From Rhododendron vialii (lineage: Eukaryota; Streptophyta; Magnoliopsida; Ericales; Ericaceae), in assembly GCF_030253575.1 (NCBI RefSeq), contig NC_080559.1, positions 29,600,501 through 29,664,500 of the forward strand: DNA of 64,000 bases, written 5' to 3'. Each line of letters starts with the position of its first letter. Position 1 is the stretch's first letter. A program made the position numbers and the translations under genes. Positions 36,578-47,651 of this stretch are shown here, piece by piece. The notes beneath the pieces are model-generated. The model was not told the origin of the DNA. It did no database searches and worked only from the letters and a program-made list of their open reading frames with translations.

Positions 36578-38247
36578 TTTTCTTCTTATATGATACAGTA
36601 TGTACTCTTTTTGTGACGAAGAAAAATAAACAGAAACCCAAATAACTATTCTGCCGCTTCTGGGGTATTAACCTGCAGTAAAACAAACCCAAAATGTTAG
36701 TAATTAGGTACAAGAAAGGTCATTTGACGAGTAATTATTTAACAATCCCGGAACACAGCCATGTGGTATTCCGGATTGTTCAAGCACCACCCATTTATTT
36801 GGGGTTCTCACAACTAATCGTGGATTCCACGAAAATGTGTCTGAAGTGTCACGAAAGACCATGTGACCGTGTTTCGGGATCATTCAATGATTATAATCAG
36901 TTTTGGAAACAAATGCTAATTGGGAAAAACTAACAGAGAGTACTACGAATTGGGCAAACAACCTCTACGTCACTGTCAAAGCCCAAAACAATAGGGTTCG
37001 GCCCACATTGTCTGTGGGTCCCACTCGAGGGTGAGAAGCACATAATTAGAGTTTAATTTATTTTCATCTTTGTATGAACCTTCTACGCGAATTATGTGAT
37101 TTGCAAATTTATACTTTATATGGGGAGATACGATAACAAGAGGTTGTTCGATAAACATTTTGGGATAGAAAGTGAAGAGATACACAAAGAGATGCGAGTA
37201 ACAAAACTTTTGAAAAATCGTGTTGAGAGAGAAGAAGAAATTCTGGGAGAACCTCGAGCGAACAAAACACCTTGGTTTCTTTTCGACTTGTTCATTAATC
37301 GGACTCAATTCCCCACCCATGTTTCGTTAAGGGTTTATAGCACATATTTTACCGGGAAACTGGATCAAGTACGTGTAACCCAAATTTTTATATTTTGTAT
37401 TATGATTCACGTCACGAAGAACAAGTCTACCACGAAACCGAAACAACCTTGTAATCAGAACGAATCAAATTTGAAAAAAGAAATGGGTATGAAACAAATA
37501 TTTAAGAAAAAAGGTCGGTTTGGGATTTTGGGTCCACCAACAACCAAACTAAAAAAAACGTCGTTTCCAATTAAAAGCATGATTGATCAATAGAACTATA
37601 ATTTTAATCAAAACCATTTTCTCAAGCAAGTATACTAGAGAGAGAGAAAACATGGGGGAGGGATTTGGAAAGGGACCGAACGGTCCAGCCCAGGTTGTTT
37701 TCGGGCTCTCTCCGGGTCTATTTTGATGATCGAGACTGTTGATATTTTAGAACTCGTCAGGAATATTAGGAACGCCAAAAAATCATGCTAATTACATATT
37801 GTTTGATGTACTCCCAAAACATATTTAATTATTTCTAGAAAAAAACTAATTTTTATCTAGTGTTTCAATGTTTACTAGACCCTTTTTTCTCGGGATAAAT
37901 GTGTTTCGAAAATACATTAAACGATATCCGATCAACGTGAATTTTTACATGCCTAATGTTCTTGATCAGGTCTAAATATCAACGCATATGAGAAAGGGTG
38001 CGGAAACGATCCGGATGAGACCGTCCAGTGGATCAATTCCTGATTGATTCGATGACTCAACATTTTTTTTTTTGTCAAACGGAAACGGGAAAAAAAAAAC
38101 CCAGAAGTTTCTCATCAGTGGTAGGGTTGCAATCAAACAACTGATTTAACAGTAGCCACCGACAGGACAGAAAAAGCTCCAGTAGTCAAACCTGCGTGAG
38201 ACTAATAATTTTCCCACTGTAATTAAATACGGAGTAGACACGTGCTA

Positions 38248-38479
38248 CCTCCGTACCAATTTATTTATTACTTTTAAAAGTTTGTGTTACTTTACGATTG
38301 ATTATATATTATAATTTATAATATTTTAAGTAATTTTAAAAATATTGTATTATAGAATAAATCGAGATCTATTAAATAAGTTTTATATTGAATATAAAAT
38401 TTATTATTAATTTAAATATATAATTAATTTTTTATCCAGTTAAAATAGAACTGAAACAATTAAATTGAGACGGAGGGAG
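38248..38479. mobile_element. Stowaway-like MITE
   Basis: The ends cctccgtaccaattta and taaattgagacggaggg are inverted, with TA at 38246-38247 and 38480-38481. It lies within the TPP-B leader intron and is non-coding. Confidence 0.75.
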
Positions 38480-38571
38480 TACGTTTGGAAGTTGTTTTTC
38501 TGTTGGGACCACTTCAACTACCGCCTTACCTCCTTCCAACATCTGCCAACTGATTCTGTACTCTCTTTCTA

Positions 38572-38573
<2 letters not shown>

Positions 38574-38604
<31 letters not shown>
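38574..38604. repeat. (CT)n microsatellite
   Basis: About 15 CT units in the TPP-B leader intron, positionally equivalent to the tract at 22592-22628. Confidence 0.8.
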
Positions 38605-38608
<4 letters not shown>

Positions 38609-39451
38609 CATGTGACCACAAAAAACAAAACCAAGCATTTTATATTACTCCTCCTAGGCAAGTTAAGTTGGCCTCGTTTTTATAATAAGATATACTAGCT
38701 AGGCAACAATGAATGTCTTACATACACACACATGCATGTGGTAAGTTTCTCTTGATGCTGTCAAGGAATGAAGTTTTCACCCAATTAAAATAAGGGGGAA
38801 TATTTTAGAGATTTTGACTCGTGAAGTATTGAGATCTAAATTAATTCCAATTCAAATCATCAATCATATATAGAACGGTTCTTGAGTGACTTTTTTTTTT
38901 TTTTTTTTTCCCTTCTTCTAAAGACCCTATAGCAGACTTTAGAGACCCAAATTAACAACACAGTCTATGGCCACTTCTCTTTTTCCAAAAGACTGTTTGT
39001 AAAGCTCGAGACAAGTCTTGGGAGAGTAAAGTAGTAAAATTTTGAAGAGTGAAACCGAAAGTGTGAAGAACAAGGAAAAACATGGGCTATTTCCATTAGT
39101 TTATTGTTCATCGTTTACTGTCCGAGGCAAAAAAGAATCAATTTAAAGCAGAAGCTGACAAAGGTAACGCGTCGGAAGCTGAGGGGCTATCATCGGGAGA
39201 GAGACAATTTAACACGGCACACACGTCATCACCTCGGACGGTATCGAAAGCGACTTTGAAAAAACAAGGCCCCAATCGCAGACAGACACTCAAACTTGGG
39301 TCCCAAGTTCAAAGAAACCACCCATGATGTAGACGCAGATCGCAATATGTTGCTAGTACGTCGTGTCAAAAAATAGGAGTGCCCCCCGTGCTGGTCGATC
39401 TCATAGTCTTGCTGTGAATGACTTGTCATAGACCGAACCGACAAAAAATTA

Positions 39452-39689
39452 TTCCTTCCGTTTCAAATTGGATGTCAATTTTTGATATTTGTGCCAATTT
39501 TAATTACTTATATCTTTCAATATGGATCTCAAAATATATGCAATATGAATCTTGTTTGATAGTTCTTGATTAGTTTTATTATACAAAGTTTTCAAACTCA
39601 TGAAAAATATTATAAATTGAAAAATATAAGCGATAAAAAATGACACGAGTTTCAAAAATTGTCATCCATTTTGAAACGGAGAGGGTAGT
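39452..39689. mobile_element. Stowaway-like MITE
   Basis: The ends attccttccgtttcaaat and the inverse tttgaaacggagagggta bound about 238 bp of AT-rich DNA. It belongs to the same loose family as 32480 and 38248. Confidence 0.65.
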
Positions 39690-39888
39690 ACACATAAAAT
39701 TGACATGGACATTCCTGACCGTCAAATTAAAAAAATTGTACTCCATAGTAGTAATAATATTTGAAGGTGGAAGAAATTCAGAAAAGTGGAAAAAAGGTGA
39801 GAGGGATGCTTGATAATTCGAAGACTTTTTTGGTGACAGTTTCTGGGAAAGTGAAAAGAAAAAGGGCGAAAAGCATAGAGGGAGGGAG

Positions 39889-39910
39889 AGAGAGAGAGAG
39901 AGAGAGAGAG
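39889..39910. repeat. (GA)n microsatellite
   Basis: About 11 GA units in the TPP-B leader intron. Confidence 0.8.
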
Positions 39911-40770
39911 TAGTTAAGCGCGTGAAATTCAATGGCTAGTTTTGTCACCAGACTCACCACCAACCAACACTTGTGCAAAATGTGTTGTAACCGTCTTTGA
40001 AAAAGCGACGTTTAACGGAAAGACCCAACCATACTAGCTACTACAAGACAAATACTCCCAAAATAAATAAATAAATATGTATCTGTCTGTACATATTCAC
40101 GGGTGAGTCGGTGGCCTTTTTAGAGGCACGTTGTCGTCTCCAACGTTGCACTTCCAATCGCAGTCGTTCTGAATCCAATCTTTCTCGTATCTTTGTATTT
40201 TAATTCGGTCTTGCTATTGTTAGCCCACTGGACTGACGATAAACACATTAGAAGACGAGAAAAACACATATTTCTGTGTATTTTTTATACTATTTAATAC
40301 ACATTCACACACTCATTATCGTCAGTCCATTAAACTGATTTTAGAATTTTTCATTTTAATTTATTAAAATAATAATTGTGACTACCGGTCTATAATATAA
40401 AAAATCTAAAAGCGTTAGCTTAGTGGCTAAGATTTAAAAGTTAAGAGGTATATTAATATTCCCCCTTCGTTTACAAATTCGGGATGTTCTGACTCGATAT
40501 GAACCGGACATTATCTCAATTTTAAATGAATCCAGGCTAATAGAAGGTGTAATTGATTCATTGGATAACCTGAACACCGCGAGTTACTATTGTAAAGTGA
40601 ATATTCATTTAAAAGATTAATGAAGATGAGACTAGTTTTGTTCATGGTAAAGTATTTGTCCTATAGATCTGCTTATTTGTTTGACTACGTAAGAGTATTG
40701 GATTTCAATATTATGAGATCAAATATTTTGTTTTGATTGAATTGTTACATATTTTATGTGGATCATATAA

Positions 40771-41062
40771 GAGCATCTCCAGCCTTCACCTATATTTTTC
40801 CTCAAATTTGAGTCAAATTTTGGGTAAAAGCCCATTTTGGGTAGACACATCTCCAACCATCAAATCCAAATTTTACACATCTCCCTCTTTCTCTCTCTCT
40901 ATAACTAGCCGTTGGAGAAATGGGTCAAGGCAAAAGTTGTCTCAGATTTGGGTAAAATCCAAAATGGGGAAGGGTTTGGGTCAAAGATTGGAAAGAGATT
41001 TTTGTGATTTTTGCCCCATTTTTAAATTTGAGTCTTAAAATAGGTCAAGACTGGAGATGCTT
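40771..41062. mobile_element. Tourist-like (PIF/Harbinger) MITE
   Basis: The ends gagcatctccagcc and ctggagatgctt are inverted repeats with a 3-bp TAA flank on both sides. This end sequence is characteristic of a widespread plant Harbinger-type MITE. Non-coding. Confidence 0.75.
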
Positions 41063-41526
41063 TAAAATACCCATAATCAATGCGGTTCTTCACAACTACG
41101 TGACGTATCGCTTATTTCCAAAATAAATAAAATAAAAAGTGATGTAGCCCATTAATAACAAATAAGTGTCTTCGAAGCCATTCCAGTTTCCCTTCTTTTT
41201 AAAAAAGTTCATTTTTTCCAAATTTCAAACTCAAATATAATGAAAATGAAAAATAATTTTTTGATCTTTTTTACACCGTTTAAAAGATCCCAATGAGATC
41301 TATCAAACAAGATCCATATTAGTAAAAAAATTATTTGCGTAAACACATAATTTTTGATCTTAAAATTTACTTTCTTTTTCAAAAACTCACTTTTTCAAAA
41401 AGTGGAACGGCTTCTTCCTCATTATAACCGATAACAAATAACCGTCTTCATTGTTAAATAATTAAACACACGTACTTATTTTCGTTTAAAAAATATTAAA
41501 TCGATACGTAATCTCGATCCTTAATG

Positions 41527-41742
41527 CTCCTTCCGTCCCTAAATAAGTGTCCGGCGCGCAAACCTAGGTCTTTAAAAAAATGCATGTGTTTCGTTAAAAA
41601 AATTAATTTTTTTTCACAAATGAATAAATAGCAATGAGTTCTATTAGATTGTGAAAAAAATTTAGATTTTTTAGTGAAAAATATGTATCTTTTGTAAAGC
41701 CTAAATTTACGCGCCGAACACTAATTTAGGAACGGAAAAAGT
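41527..41742. mobile_element. Stowaway-like MITE
   Basis: A close relative of 20086-20300: ctccttccgtccctaaataa at left, aatttaggaacggaaaaag at right, and shared internal blocks. The two differ enough to be independent insertions. Confidence 0.75.
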
Positions 41743-42670
41743 ACTGTCTGACAAAATATGTGTTCTATCCAAAAAAATATAGCGTCCAAAATGCTAGTAT
41801 CCTGTCAAACAAACAACTCTAGGCCAGTCAACAGTAGGCAAGGGTAAACGACCACGTGTGCGGTGCATATACCACACTATAAACAAACCTTTCAATGTAA
41901 CTTTAAAAAACAAAACTTTCAAAGTAAGAAAAACTTATTTAAAAAAAAAAAAACCCTTTTAAGGAAGCGTACGTTTAATTGTAACCGAAACGACCGCCGA
42001 CGCGATTGGACCGTTGCGTGGTACACACTGACGGATATCGGGAAAAAGTGGTGTGCGTTTACGAGAAGCCTTTTAACACGCGCCTAAGATTAGCGTTGGC
42101 TTACACCGTGTGGTTCGGTTTGGGAAGAAAAAACGAACTTCAACCGCTTTTCCGTTTGTTCTCGCTAACCGCTAACGTGCGCCGATAAACAAAATAACGG
42201 CGACCGTTAATTAATAGGAGAACCGGTCCACCGCTTTCTCCGGTGAACGTGCGTGAAATGTGAAAAGATAAATACTACTCCAAGGGGCGAGAAAGTGCCG
42301 CCGGAAATGCCGATCGAATCGACCTGTTAATTATCGTGTTTAATACTAAAACAGGAAAGGGAAAAGGCAACGAGGAATGTCAAAGGCAGTTGAAAAGAGG
42401 CGTTTTTATTAATCACCGCCAAAAAAAAAAAAAAAGGAAAGAAAGGCGCAAAAGCTAATACATTTAATTTTCTTTCAATTTACCGTTAATTTGGATACGA
42501 GGAAAATAAATTAAAGCAAAAATGAGGCTTCGAATTAGACGCAGAACGAGAGAGAGATATAGTTTAAGATGAATGCAAGCACTTTTAGATCAATAAGAGA
42601 GCAGAGCAAAAACTGGATGCAAATTTTAGACATATATATAGTCGTATATACATTCATGCATATATTCATA

Positions 42671-42684
<14 letters not shown>

Positions 42685-42704
<20 letters not shown>

Positions 42705-42734
42705 CATATAGAGAGAGAGAGAGAGAGAGAGAGA
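42685..42734. repeat. (TA)n and (GA)n microsatellites
   Basis: A TA tract (about 42685-42703) and a GA tract (42711-42734) lie back to back at the inferred leader-exon donor of TPP copy B. Confidence 0.8.
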
Positions 42735-42828
42735 GGTGCACCTTGCAGCCGGCTTGTGATTGCTTCAAAGAACTTGAGGCGGAAGGAGAAGATAGCTGAG
42801 AAAGCTAACGAAGGAAAATATGACAGAG

Positions 42829-42830
42829 AG

Positions 42831-42877
<47 letters not shown>
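42829..42877. repeat. (GA)n microsatellite in the TPP-B leader
   Basis: About 22 GA units, just downstream of the TATA box in transcript sense. The same place in copy A has about 11 units. Confidence 0.85.
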
Positions 42878-42879
<2 letters not shown>

Positions 42880-42907
42880 AGCGGTGGAAAGGGTAGAAGG
42901 GGATACG

Positions 42908-42916
42908 TATTTATAG
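42908..42916 (-). promoter_or_regulatory. TATA box of TPP copy B
   Basis: On the minus strand CTATAAATA, aligned with the TATA box of copy A inside a conserved promoter block (ccctca-a/g-t/c-actctata). Confidence 0.6.
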
Positions 42917-44980
42917 AGTTGAGGGAGGTTTTATTTGGGGTTTGGAAAATTGGTAATGCATGTCTGTCATCGAACGAGAACCCTTGCATTTATTGGGTAA
43001 TATTGAAAAATATTACCGAAAATCTTGAATTTAAAATTAGATTCCTGTAATATAGCCACCCCTAAAATGACTAAAATAGCCTTCAGCTACTGCATGTAAA
43101 GCACCACCTTTGGTTTTTTTTGGATACACGGTCCTGCCAAGTTACATGAAATTCCCTCGCCCCCCCCTAAACTATCGCCTTGTGTCACTAACACCCCCCA
43201 AACTAAGAAACTTGACTAAGACAGCCCCTAAAACTATTGGAAAATCGCAGAGACACTTATAGCTCTTTTAATAGAATGGGTGAATTGCCATAAAATACCC
43301 TTTTACACGCAAAGACACTTCTCGCCTCGTTTTCTCCATCTCACTCCTTATCCTCCTCCTTTCCTACGGAACAACTCAAACCCTTAGAACTATTTTGACT
43401 AGAGTATATGACTGTATGGTTTGTATTTTATCGAAACCTAAAATTTCTAAATCAAGAACCTAAATCAAACTCATCCCTTAAATCCACCGGAAATGAAATT
43501 ATAGCAATTTGTCGAGAATGCAACTGGGTCTTTTCCGGTCACTTGCCAGACCTAGTTCAATCATCGGTTTCGTCTGTATAGTAGATCTCATCAAAGGGCA
43601 TAATTATGATTTAAGAACATGTTAATTGAAGACCTAATAATATGTGAACGAAGTAAAAAAAAAAAAAATCAAAATAATGTTATGCACGTACTGGATCAGA
43701 AACATTGAAATTTCAGTTTCAATATGTTTTTTAATTCCATCCTCACGGTATCAAATTAATATGATTATGAAACACTTATTCGTTTCGACGAGATCTACAA
43801 TATGGACGGCCAGTCATTGAATTAGGTCCGGCAAGTGACCGGAAAAATCAACTACATAGGGTGCAATATCTCAATAAACCGTAGAGAAACCGTGTTCTAA
43901 GAAAATTATTACTCTATATTAAGGGTGTCTACCTTGGTCCACAGTCCACTACTTGCCCCTTTTGATTTCATTCTAAACATCAACTGACTCCATTATTTAG
44001 TTTTTTTTTTTTTGAAGAGTAAGAACTTATTGATAAAAGTTAAAATACAAGAAACAAACCTTATATGGAGATGGCTAGAACAAAAATAAATTAAAAATCT
44101 ACAAAAAAAAAAAATTCCCTACTCCCTGTAGGATTGCAAAGGATCAAAACTTAACGAGCACATGCTGGAATTTTCAAGACCCTTCTAGCACCTGCAAAAA
44201 ATCATTAGAGAAATAATGAGCAAATAAATGATAATACTAGCGCATGCAGCATACGACGCTGCGTTGCTCGCGCACAACACATAAAACAAGGTTAATATCT
44301 TGTTTCAGATAGTAATGGGTACGTACTTAAACGTAAGAATTAACTCCTTTTTAAGAAAGGATAGTGAAGTATTTCAAAAATATCTTGCAATCTTGTGATT
44401 GATTTAGTAAATCATTAAAGTTTTGGAGGGCATGCAGAAACTCTTTTTCCATATATAAAAGTATTCATTTAATGTGATTTCTTACCTGTACTATATATTT
44501 TTAAATTAAAGCTCCATCTGTTTCCAAGGAAAAATGTTTTCTAAGAAAACTAACCCCATTTTTGCAAAAAATACTAAGAGTACTCGCACAGAACATAATA
44601 TATTGCACATAACTTTATTTGTGCTGTTACGGTTTAATTGTAATTTTGTTTAGATACTATTATTCAGAAAATTACATAGGAGAAATTAAGAAAGTAGATA
44701 GCTAAACTTTTAATTTGTGCTAGAAAATAAGAATAAACTGGCTGGATGTCAGTGAAACAAACCAATTTCCTTAAATTATTTGGTTACTAAAAAAAATTGT
44801 AGGTTTTCGAAATTTAATTTGGAGTATTTTTCTTTATATCTTAGGAAAAATTCAATGTTTGCTTCCCCCAGAAAACTTTCGTTTCCTCTCTAGAAAGACG
44901 TGAATATGTTTGGCCAGTCATTTACGAAATTTGACCGTGTAATTAGTTTAGTAAGAACACAGAAGAAGCTTCCTTCCTCT

Positions 44981-45176
44981 CGGCCCGTTTGTTTGACTGG
45001 ATATCAACATCAAATTAAACTATATATTTAAAGTGACCAAAAATTCTGTATTTAGTTAAAACATGATCCGAATTTATGCCATATACGATGAGAAGTGTGA
45101 TATTACCTATCCGGTCGCTATTAATCCAGTGAAATTATACACCCGTTAACTATTAGTCTCGTCAAACAAACGAAAA
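44981..45176. mobile_element. MITE-like element
   Basis: An exact 11-bp inverted pair, gtttgtttgac (44987-44997) and gtcaaacaaac (45161-45171), bounds about 195 bp, with subterminal ctggata / tatccgg near the ends. No target duplication was seen. Confidence 0.5.
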
Positions 45177-45185
45177 ATCTCAAAA

Positions 45186-45252
45186 TGCACTGTAAGGCTG
45201 AATAATTACTCAGTTTTCAAAGTGCACTGTAAGGCTGAATAATTACTCAGTT
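45186..45252. repeat. Short tandem duplication
   Basis: A 30-bp segment starting tgcactgtaaggctgaataa occurs twice without mismatch, at 45186-45215 and 45223-45252. Confidence 0.9.
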
Positions 45253-47651
45253 GACTCTTTCCACTACATTGTTGCGCAACCCACCACAAAGTTCATAGTA
45301 AATCTCATATCCGCGTGTGGTGCGAAGAGAATCGGATTCTCTCCGGGTCAAGTTTTTTGGACAAGACGGGCCGGACAGTTCAAATCTGGACCATACATTT
45401 ATATTGGAATCTTTTATCGATTTTTACCGGTAAGAGTATCTGAGCAAAACCAAACCATTAATTGCAACAACAGACAATCTAAAATTTAGACTGTCCCATT
45501 CAATTTAAATTAATGACCGGAGAGGATCCAATTCCGGGGCGAAGAGTCGTTCTAGAAACAATGGTTCAGAAGCATTTAACAATCTCTGACGAGACGACTT
45601 TCAACCAACTGCCCCCATTTCATTGCTTGGGCAGTTGGGCTCATTCGAGTCTTGACCGCCGTACGTTTGTTGATTAATTAATGTTGTTTAGAACATACTT
45701 TTTCCCATGGGAACGCACCGTACATAAATGCATTAGGTAGAAATTTCATCGGCATTTCATCGGCGAAATTGCTGGGTAATTTGCCCTGCATGGTGCTGCA
45801 TGTGTGTTTGATCTTATTGGAGGCATCTCTCGTGAACGGACGCGCAATGTGAAACGGAAACCGCGATGGTTTCGCTTGACGATCCGAGAAGTTCATTTCG
45901 CAGTCTTCGACGTGTTCGTCGTTTACGCCAAAATATTGGTTGATTCGGACATCAGTGTCCTCCTGAATGAAGCGTAATTGTTATGAGAGAAATGAACGAT
46001 TAGTGTCGGACGGTTCATTTCTCCTGCGACCGGTACTTGATATTCGATCAACCTGGTTTTTTCGAACGGATATTTTCACAACTAGACTTGCACAACGAAC
46101 GGCTTGAATCATCAGGTGGGATCGTGACGAGTCCCGTTTTACGTCTCAGCCACAGCCTTAGGTTGTGTTTCTGCACCGTAAACGGGAATGAGTCCCTTTT
46201 CGTGGCTACTTTTCGCACAAGCTTTTTCTTGCCTAATGGTATAGCTAGGCTGGTAGCCCGAAGGTTTTTACTCTTTCTAGCTAGGGCTAGTTGAACTGAT
46301 CAAAAGTCCACTTTTCATTAACGTGGACGTTTTGGGTATTATTGGAGTGGAGGATTATACAAAGGGAGAGAGACTTGTCTCCATTGACTTGAGCATATTG
46401 TCAAGGGGGGCATGGGATCATCACGGGTTTATTCTCTTCATTTTTCTAATTCCCATGTTTAAGTCATCAGTAAAAAATAAGAAGAAGAGAGATCGAGCTG
46501 AAAACTATGATCTCAGAATTTTGGTCAAAAAATTAATTCTAAAAAATCGGATGATGGGTAACTTTGTGAATATATACTAGTACAAAAAACAAGTATGAAG
46601 GGTATAATCTTGCGGCAACATTAATTTAGATGGATTTAAAACTATGTGTTATGCAACTGGTTGGCGAAGCAAGACAAAAAATAAAATGAACCGATCAGTT
46701 TTCATGCAAATGAGGCTTGTGATGATGTCCCAATTGCGTAATTGGATCTATAGATAAGCCTCTTACCAATAGAATATAGACATTTGCAAATTTTGTTTGG
46801 CTGGAAATACAACCGGACGTATGGTTATCTTGTCCTAGAGTTAGACAGAGAAACAATCATTAGTCTTGGCGTCAACTAACGGGAGACAATTAAAACTGGG
46901 ACAAAGTCTCTTATGGACTAAATTGGTAGCACGCGGGAAGAGAAGTAGTTGATGACCACACATAGAACAGACATAGCCCCTATAAATCAACTTGGAACTC
47001 ATGTGCGGATGAATCACAAACCCATTCGTCAGCGGCAAGAACCGTTTCTACTTGGCTCTCAAAATAAAAACAGATCAACCAATATCACCAATGCAAGGTA
47101 CAAGTATGAGAGAAGCAGCTCATTAGTATACTTGATCCACAAAAAAGCAATTGACAAATGCTCCTTGGTGTACAGCCATTTTTTCCCCCTGTTTTGTGGT
47201 TGTGTTGGGTACAATTACAATGTCCAAAGAGATAAAGCAGTAGCCCCTAATCTTACAAGAAGATCCAACAGATAGGAGATTCAAAAATTGACCAATCCAA
47301 AAAGAATCAAATAACCATGTTTTTAAATACACTCGGACTGCGGTTAGACTTTATGCTAAATTGCTAATCCATGGTTCTACTATATCCAAAAATCACAAAA
47401 CCAAAAATATCGACAGTCACCTCTAAATCAACTGATGCACCATATTGTCAATTCTCTTTTAATTTGGTCGATGTAATTTAGAACCCTATGAGTCGATGTT
47501 ACTTCCTCAGCTACTTTGGGATATGCTTAACGCCTCTCTTTTGGTTTCTGAAACATCAACTGTCTTTTCCTAATTGCTTTCTGCAGTATTCGCTACAATC
47601 TCATCCACCTTAAATTTTGAAATGTTCTGAATCATCTCTTGCCCAGCTTCC

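Larger units (their letters stand above)
36578..42907 (-). promoter_or_regulatory. 5' UTR of TPP copy B with an inferred leader intron of about 6 kb
   Basis: Acceptor ttttactgcag lies above 36672. The upstream sequence is collinear with copy A in patches (for example 37077-37110, 38560-38780, 39200-39340, 41990-42200), and a donor-like CTGCAAG|GTGCAC occurs near 42735. A conserved TATA box lies at 42908-42916. The exon-intron model is inferred from the paralogue comparison. Confidence 0.5.
42990..47640. other. Gene-free interval between TPP-B and the DnaJ gene
   Basis: No convincing coding sequence. It contains a poly(A)/T-rich LINE-end-like stretch near 43985-44240, a small MITE-like element (44981-45176) and a 37-bp-period duplication (45186-45252). 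Confidence 0.55.

Noticed and set aside
37096..37593. Open frame of 165 codons on the plus strand upstream of TPP-B
   Set aside because: No recognisable domain and Lys/Asn-rich low-complexity composition. It lies in the inferred leader intron antisense to TPP-B, and the collinear part of copy A does not keep it open.
42569..43050. Frames with Arg-Glu repeats around 42.7-42.9 kb (and similar at 6.8, 28.9 and 38.5 kb)
   Set aside because: Translations of GA/CT microsatellites, not genes.
43985..44240. Possible LINE 3' end (poly(A)/T runs with aagaacttattgataaaag)
   Set aside because: Suggestive of plant LINE tails, as are stretches near 29930-30450 and 54330-54500, but there is no reverse-transcriptase or endonuclease coding sequence nearby and no clear borders.
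45678..46580. Three frames of 72-85 codons between 45.7 and 46.6 kb
   Set aside because: No start context, no recognised motif and no splice partners. AT-rich intergenic composition.
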